DNA from: JALYRV01 sp036675475
Lineage (GTDB): Bacteria > Acidobacteriota > Vicinamibacteria > Vicinamibacterales > SCN-69-37
Reading direction: 5' to 3'
Length of the DNA: 64,000 nt
Assembly (NCBI GenBank): GCA_036675475.1
Contig: JAKFEY010000099.1
Span: 1-64,000, forward strand
Under the pieces are notes generated by a model. That model worked only from the letters and a program-made list of their open reading frames with translations, was not told where the DNA came from and searched no databases. The position numbers were made by a program, and so were the translations under genes. Below, piece by piece: positions 58,735-64,000 of this stretch. The number at the start of each line of letters is the position of its first letter. The stretch's first letter is position 1.

Positions 58735-59568
58735 CTAGCGTCTATCGATGTGGGCGACGGCATTGCCGTCCGCGTCGCGGAATCCGATGCGATAGCGCGC
58801 GACGCCGTTGGCGCTCGCGATGCGCACCACGAACGGCGATTCCTCGCCGGGCGCGAGTGTCGTGAAGTCGAGCGGCGCGCGCGCGCTGGCCACGAGGGTG
58901 CCGGCCGCGTCGACGAGCGAGGCGGCGGCAAACAGTTTTTCGCGGCCGATGGAGTCGGCCGGATTGCGCACCACGCCGCTGATGACGAGCGTGCCGTCGG
59001 CGCTCTGCTCGTGACGGAGCGCGACGAGGCCGAGCGGCTGCGCGACGGCGGCCGGTGCGCCTGCCGCGCCCAGCGAGGCGCTCGTTTCGGTTGTCGGCGC
59101 CGGCGCGCCGGACACGGCCCAGCGGAAGCCGAGCGTGATGAGCGTGACCATCACGAGCGCGCCCACGCCAACGTAGAGCAGATGGCTGCCGGTGCGCGGC
59201 AGCGCGGGCTCGAACAGCTCGGGCGCCGCGGTGGAAACGTGCGCCGCCGGCGCGAAGGCCGAGGCGTCGCGGAAGATGTCGACATCGGCCGCCGACAGCC
59301 GCACCGGCGCGAGTTTCTGCGGCTCGCGCGCGACACGACGCGCGGCCGGCATCGCTTGCGGCGCCGGGCGCCGCTCGAGTTTCAGCGGCGGGTGCTCGAA
59401 GGCGATCGACGGCGCGGGCGTGGAGGCCGGCGTATGCGCGAGCGTCACCAGCGCCGCGACGCGCGCATCCGATCGCTGGCGGTCGAGGCGCATCATGCGC
59501 AGCAGCACGATCGTGAGCCCGATCGCGAGCGTTGAGGTGAGCGCGGCGACGAAAGCAGTTGGTTCCAT
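58735..59568 (-). CDS. two-helix membrane protein with an FxLYD-like domain
   Basis: The 277-residue protein has an N-terminal helix (FVAALTSTLAIGLTIVLL), a cytoplasmic Pro/Ala-rich region, a second helix (LLYVGVGALVMVTLITLGF) and a C-terminal domain (LVISGVVRNPADSIGREKLF through DFTTLAPGEESPFVVRI), like the FxLYD/DUF3426 fold. It probably has an envelope scaffold role. It lies between the TonB-like and VWFA genes in one run. Confidence 0.7.
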   Translation of the reverse strand: MEPTAFVAALTSTLAIGLTIVLLRMMRLDRQRSDARVAALVTLAHTPASTPAPSIAFEHPPLKLERRPAPQAMPAARRVAREPQKLAPVRLSAADVDIFRDASAFAPAAHVSTAAPELFEPALPRTGSHLLYVGVGALVMVTLITLGFRWAVSGAPAPTTETSASLGAAGAPAAVAQPLGLVALRHEQSADGTLVISGVVRNPADSIGREKLFAAASLVDAAGTLVASARAPLDFTTLAPGEESPFVVRIASANGVARYRIGFRDADGNAVAHIDRR

Positions 59569-59574
59569 GTGTGC

Positions 59575-60720
59575 CTACCGAAGCTTGAATTCCACGGCCA
59601 CCTCGACGATCACGTCGACCGGCGCGCCCATGCGGCGCGCGGGCGAGAAGCGCCACTGGCGCACCGCGTCGATGGCTTTCTGATCGAGGCCGGCGCCGAG
59701 CCGGCGAAGAACCTTCACGTCGCCCACGGAGCCGTCGCGCCGCACGACGATTTCGAGGAGGACATCGCCCTCGACGCCCTGGCGGCGTCCCTGGTCGGTG
59801 TACTGCGGCTTGATTTCGCGCAGCAGCGAGGGCGGATCGATGCCCGAGCCGGGCCGATACGGCCCGCCGCCAGTACCGCCGCCGCTGCCGGGGCCTATCC
59901 CCGCGCCGCTGCCTTCGCCCATACCCGTGCCTGCGCCCGTGCCTGCGCCGCCACCCGAGCCTGCGCCGCTGCTGGCGGCGCCGTGGAGCGTGGAGTCGAG
60001 CGTGCCGGCGCGGTCCTCGGCATCGGCCGGGGCGCTGACGACCGGCGCGACCACGGCCGGTGCCGCCGGAGCGGGCTTCGGCATTTCAATGGGTGTGGCT
60101 TCGCGCATCACCGGACGGACCGGCGGCTGCGGAGGCGGCACCACCACCTTCGCGCGCGTGGTCACCGGCGGCGGGCGGCGCACGGGAATCGGTTTGCTCG
60201 CGGGCGACGGCCTGGGCCGCTTGATCTGGATCTTGGGCGGCGGCGCTTTCTGGCGCATGCCGCCACCGCCGCCACCGCCGCCGGGCCCGGGCTTGACCAG
60301 GAACACCATGCGCACAGGCTCGGTCTTCGCGGCGAGATTGGCCTCGGTGTCGTGACTGAGCAGGCCGAGCGAGCTGGCCCCCACGAACAGCACAACCGCC
60401 GCGACGTGCAGCGTGCTCGAGAGCGCGAGCGGCAGTCCGGTGCGCCGGCGCGAGGCTGCAGGAGGCGACAGCAGTTCGCGCGGGCCGGGGACTGCGGGCG
60501 CCCCGCTCACGTCTGCGGCGGCCGGCGACGATGCGCCTGAGAATTCGCGGACGGCGTCGACGGCGGCCTGTTCGGCCACGAACGTGCCGTCGACGGTCGG
60601 GATCCGGCCCGCCGCGAGGCGATCGCGCACCAGGCGCACCGCGACACCCGCCGCTTTCGCGATCTCGGCCGCGCTGTAAACGTCGGCCGCCGGCGCCTGA
60701 GACTGTCCGTGGGTGAACAT
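59575..60720 (-). CDS. TonB-family protein with an N-terminal HTH-like domain
   Basis: The 381-residue protein has an N-terminal DNA-binding-like segment (VYSAAEIAKAAGVAVRLVRDRLAAGRIPTV, as in MerR/excisionase folds), one transmembrane helix (LALSSTLHVAAVVLFVGAS), a Pro/Lys-rich periplasmic spacer with Gly-rich runs, and a C-terminal TonB domain (GDVLLEIVVRRDGSVGDVKV, AVRQWRFSPARRMG). It would couple the inner membrane to outer-membrane receptors such as that at 40747-42882. The HTH-TonB union is unusual. No ExbBD genes are adjacent. Confidence 0.8.
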   Translation of the reverse strand: MFTHGQSQAPAADVYSAAEIAKAAGVAVRLVRDRLAAGRIPTVDGTFVAEQAAVDAVREFSGASSPAAADVSGAPAVPGPRELLSPPAASRRRTGLPLALSSTLHVAAVVLFVGASSLGLLSHDTEANLAAKTEPVRMVFLVKPGPGGGGGGGGMRQKAPPPKIQIKRPRPSPASKPIPVRRPPPVTTRAKVVVPPPQPPVRPVMREATPIEMPKPAPAAPAVVAPVVSAPADAEDRAGTLDSTLHGAASSGAGSGGGAGTGAGTGMGEGSGAGIGPGSGGGTGGGPYRPGSGIDPPSLLREIKPQYTDQGRRQGVEGDVLLEIVVRRDGSVGDVKVLRRLGAGLDQKAIDAVRQWRFSPARRMGAPVDVIVEVAVEFKLR

Positions 60721-60831
60721 GTCGGAATTCGCCTGCCCTTCCGCAAACGGCCTGCCGGAAGGTACAGACGCGCCATTTGTGTTTTTCGGCGGGAAACGCG
60801 CGGATCTTTACGAAGGTGCACGGCCGGGCTG

Positions 60832-60904
60832 TAGGAAAAAGGGGACGGGTCTAATTATTCCTGGCCTCTCCCGAGGAATAATTAGACCCGTCCCCTTTTT
60901 CCTA
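60832..60904. repeat. perfect palindrome with 31-bp arms before the SDR gene
   Basis: Arms at 60832-60862 and 60874-60904 are perfectly complementary with an 11-nt loop. The left arm begins TAGGAAAAAGGGGACGGG. The last base of the right arm is the A of the SDR start codon, so no ribosome binding site exists outside the palindrome. Confidence 0.85.
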
Positions 60905-61650
60905 TGCACATTGCCATCGTTACGGGTGCTTCCAGTGGAATTGGGCGCGCGGCTGCGTTCCGGCTGATTCGCGACGGGTGGCGCGTGCTCGGCGTGGGGC
61001 GTGACAGCGCCGCGCTCGAGGCGGCCGGGCGCGAGGCCGGGCCTGAGTTCGTGCCGCTTCAGGCCGACGTCACCGCCGCCGACGCGCCGCGTGAAATCGT
61101 GACGGCGGCCGTGCGGCTCGGCGCGCCGGTCGCGGGACTGGTGCAGGCGGCCGGCATCATCGGCAGCGGCGCGTCGGACGCGACGAGCGACGAGGCGTGG
61201 GACGCGATGTTCGCCGTCAACGTGCGCGCGCCGTTCCGGCTGCTGCGCGAGGCCGCGCCGCACCTGGTCGAGGCGCGCGGCGCGGTCGTGAACGTCTCGA
61301 GCGTCACCGGCCTGCGCGCGTTTCCCGGACTCGCGTCGTACTGCTCGAGCAAGGCCGCGCTCGATCACTTCACGCGCGCCGCGGCGCTCGACTTCGCGCC
61401 GAAGGGCGTGCGCGTCAACGCCGTCAATCCCGGCGTGGTCGTCACGAACCTTCACCGCCGCGGCGGCATGGACGAGGACAAGTACGCCGCGTTCCTCGCG
61501 CACGCCAGAGACACGCATCCCCTGGGACGTCCCGGCACGCCGGACGAGATCGCGGAGCTGATTGCGTTTCTGCTGTCGGACAAATCAGGCTGGATCACCG
61601 GCGAGACGATCGCCATCGACGGAGGCCGGCACCTGACGTGCCTCCGGTGA
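60904..61650 (+). CDS. short-chain dehydrogenase/reductase
   Basis: The 248-residue classical SDR has TGASSGIG, the catalytic Ser in VNVSSVTG and YCSSK (Tyr, Lys), and a C-terminal signature ITGETIAIDGG as in 3-oxoacyl-ACP reductases and related enzymes. The exact substrate is unknown. The gene starts directly at the edge of a palindrome. Confidence 0.9.
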   Translation: MHIAIVTGASSGIGRAAAFRLIRDGWRVLGVGRDSAALEAAGREAGPEFVPLQADVTAADAPREIVTAAVRLGAPVAGLVQAAGIIGSGASDATSDEAWDAMFAVNVRAPFRLLREAAPHLVEARGAVVNVSSVTGLRAFPGLASYCSSKAALDHFTRAAALDFAPKGVRVNAVNPGVVVTNLHRRGGMDEDKYAAFLAHARDTHPLGRPGTPDEIAELIAFLLSDKSGWITGETIAIDGGRHLTCLR

Positions 61651-61658
61651 AATTCAGA

Positions 61659-61683
61659 GTTGGTGAGTTAAGAATTAAGAATT
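61659..61683. repeat. gene-end repeat at a convergent junction, copy 2
   Basis: TGGTGAGTTAAGAATTAAGA-type sequence closely matching 50469-50493, here 8 bp past the SDR stop codon. It supplies the TAA stop of the convergent methyltransferase gene. The period is 7 bp (AGTTAAG, AATTAAG). Confidence 0.6.
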
Positions 61684-62229
61684 GCTGGCTTTGATCCCCT
61701 CCACGTACGTTCGGCCTTCCGCGGCGGCGAGCGTGCGCACGCCGCGGAATCCGGCGGCGGTCAGCAGCGCTTCCCATGGGGCTGTGTCGGGCGCGGGCTT
61801 TGCGGCAAACACGGCACGCGTCGCGCCGCCGCGCGCGTAGCGCTCGATCCACAGCAACCGCCCGCCTGGCCGCAGCACGCGAAACAACTCCGCGACCGCG
61901 CCGCGCCCCGCCGCGTCGGGCAGCGCGCGCAGCGTGTCTTCGGCGACCGCCACATCGAAACTTCCGCCCTCGAACGGCAGCATGTCGAGCGGCGCGTGCG
62001 CCGCTTCCGCCAGCGCGCCTCCGGCTTCGATGGCGCGCACGCGCGCTTCCGCCGCCGCGCCGTCGCCGGCCAGCACCACGACGCGGCCACTCAATCCCGC
62101 GCGCGCAGCCAGCTCCGTCACCAGCGTCACATCACCGGTTCCCGCAAACAGCACGCGGTCGCCCAGCTTCACGCCGGTCATCGCGGCCGACAGCACTTCG
62201 GGACGCTGTCCAGAGCGGAAAAGGCCCAT
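61675..62229 (-). CDS. class I SAM-dependent methyltransferase
   Basis: The 184-residue protein has a weak SAM-binding motif (VLFAGTGDVTLVTELAARAG), DMLPFEGGSFDVAVAEDTLRAL for motif II/III and ELFRVLRPGGRLLWIERY, typical of UbiE-like methyltransferases. Substrate unknown. The N-terminus MGLFRSGQRPEVLSAAM is short. Its ATG lies 23 bp from the divergent inositol-phosphate synthase. Confidence 0.8.
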   Translation of the reverse strand: MGLFRSGQRPEVLSAAMTGVKLGDRVLFAGTGDVTLVTELAARAGLSGRVVVLAGDGAAAEARVRAIEAGGALAEAAHAPLDMLPFEGGSFDVAVAEDTLRALPDAAGRGAVAELFRVLRPGGRLLWIERYARGGATRAVFAAKPAPDTAPWEALLTAAGFRGVRTLAAAEGRTYVEGIKASNS

Positions 62230-62237
62230 GCCGGGAT

Positions 62238-62245
62238 GATATAGT
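62238..62245. promoter_or_regulatory. overlapping divergent -10 boxes
   Basis: GATATAGT reads TATAGT on the plus strand (62240-62245), 7 nt before the GTG of the inositol-phosphate synthase, and TATATC on the minus strand (62238-62243), 8 nt before the methyltransferase ATG. Confidence 0.5.
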
Positions 62246-62252
62246 CGGGTTC

Positions 62253-63566
<1,314 letters not shown>

Positions 63567-63568
63567 TA

Positions 63569-64000
63569 TGGGCGGACGCGTTCAACCGGCGCTGCTCGGC
63601 GGCCTGTTCATCGGCGTCCTCTCGACGCTGCCGATTATCAACATCGGCAACGTGTGCTGCTGCCTCTGGGTGATCAGCGGCGGCGCGCTGGCGGCGTACC
63701 TCCTGCAGCAAAGCCAGCCCGAGCCCATCACCGGCGCCGACGGCGCGCTCATCGGCCTGATGGCCGGCATTGTCGGGGCCTTCACGGGCGCCATCCTGCA
63801 GATTCCCGTCGAAATGTTCTTCGGCCCGATTCAGAAGGAATGGATCGAGCGGCTGATGCAGGGGCAGGGCGACATGCCGCCGCAGTTCATGGAGATGCTC
63901 AACCGTCCCCTGAACGCGGCCAGCGTGATCGCCGACCTGATCTTCCGCCTCGTCGCCTACGTCATCTTCGGCATGCTCGGCGGCGTGCTCGGGGTGGCGG
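63569..64000 (+). CDS. membrane protein, N-terminal part only
   Basis: The first 144 codons of a gene that runs off the right edge. The protein starts MGGRVQPALLGGLFIGVLS and has hydrophobic segments with NVCCCLWVISGGALAAYLL, LIGLMAGIVGAFTGAIL and VIADLIFRLVAYVIFGMLGG. The triple Cys at the first helix recurs in small membrane proteins from Acidobacteriota as far as I recall. It is 2 bp after the inositol-phosphate synthase stop. Function unknown. Confidence 0.65.

Overview
The window is about 64 kb of dense, high-GC bacterial chromosome with around 60 genes on both strands, very short intergenic gaps and many 1-4 bp stop/start overlaps. The gene content suggests Acidobacteriota, most likely a Vicinamibacteria-like lineage. 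The pointers are a VWFA-related protein of the acidobacterial type, hpnC-hpnD-hpnE, a DUF1015-serA-serC run and a LolA-like/MMPL pair. This placement is inferred from gene content, because no rRNA or tRNA gene is visible.

Layout. 1-2003 (minus): a radical SAM/SPASM maturase followed by three tiny genes, two of which share ANVCPWVMDVPPE and all of which share PW-x-x-DVP, then the start of a lipoprotein. This is a candidate undescribed RiPP system. 2396-9533: an NtrC-type regulator, lpdA, an E2 acyltransferase, lipB, an ECF sigma factor, a malate-dehydrogenase-like protein and an SDR. 9511-19253: an MFS transporter, a pseudokinase, a threonine-dehydratase-like enzyme, a receiver-like protein, a CDP-alcohol phosphatidyltransferase, an MBL protein, an FHA protein, an orphan PntA, a hydrolase, YgfZ, MutT and MutY. 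19270-25196: a cobalamin adenosyltransferase, squalene synthesis (hpnC, hpnD, hpnE), thiI and a LacD-type aldolase. 25224-39038: def, a penicillin acylase, a double ThyX-like protein, a thioesterase, a LolA-like protein and a very large MMPL transporter fused to an outer-membrane barrel, then metabolic hydrolases. 39039-40740: a lower-GC island of unrecognised secreted or membrane genes plus a lone Clp-N protein. 40747-52704: a TonB-dependent receptor, a pseudokinase, a DinB protein, an M23 peptidase, DUF1015-serA-serC, a desaturase, pcnB and a TPR-like protein. 52727-64000: polA, a BON protein, a ZIP transporter, a VWA protein, a TonB-family protein with an HTH, an SDR, a methyltransferase, inositol-1-phosphate synthase and a partial membrane protein.

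Two features run through the whole window. First, many starts (ATG, GTG, TTG, perhaps CTG) lie only 6-9 nt downstream of a TANNNT -10 box with no Shine-Dalgarno, which is the arrangement of leaderless transcription. Several divergent pairs share one overlapping -10, and in one pair the two start codons overlap. Second, gene junctions carry short repeats: heptad or octad tandem arrays just before starts or at convergent ends, and long palindromes with 26-31 bp arms. Some palindromes and hairpins lie in frame inside genes (hpnD, hpnC, the MMPL gene, serC), reminiscent of palindromic elements that insert into coding sequence.
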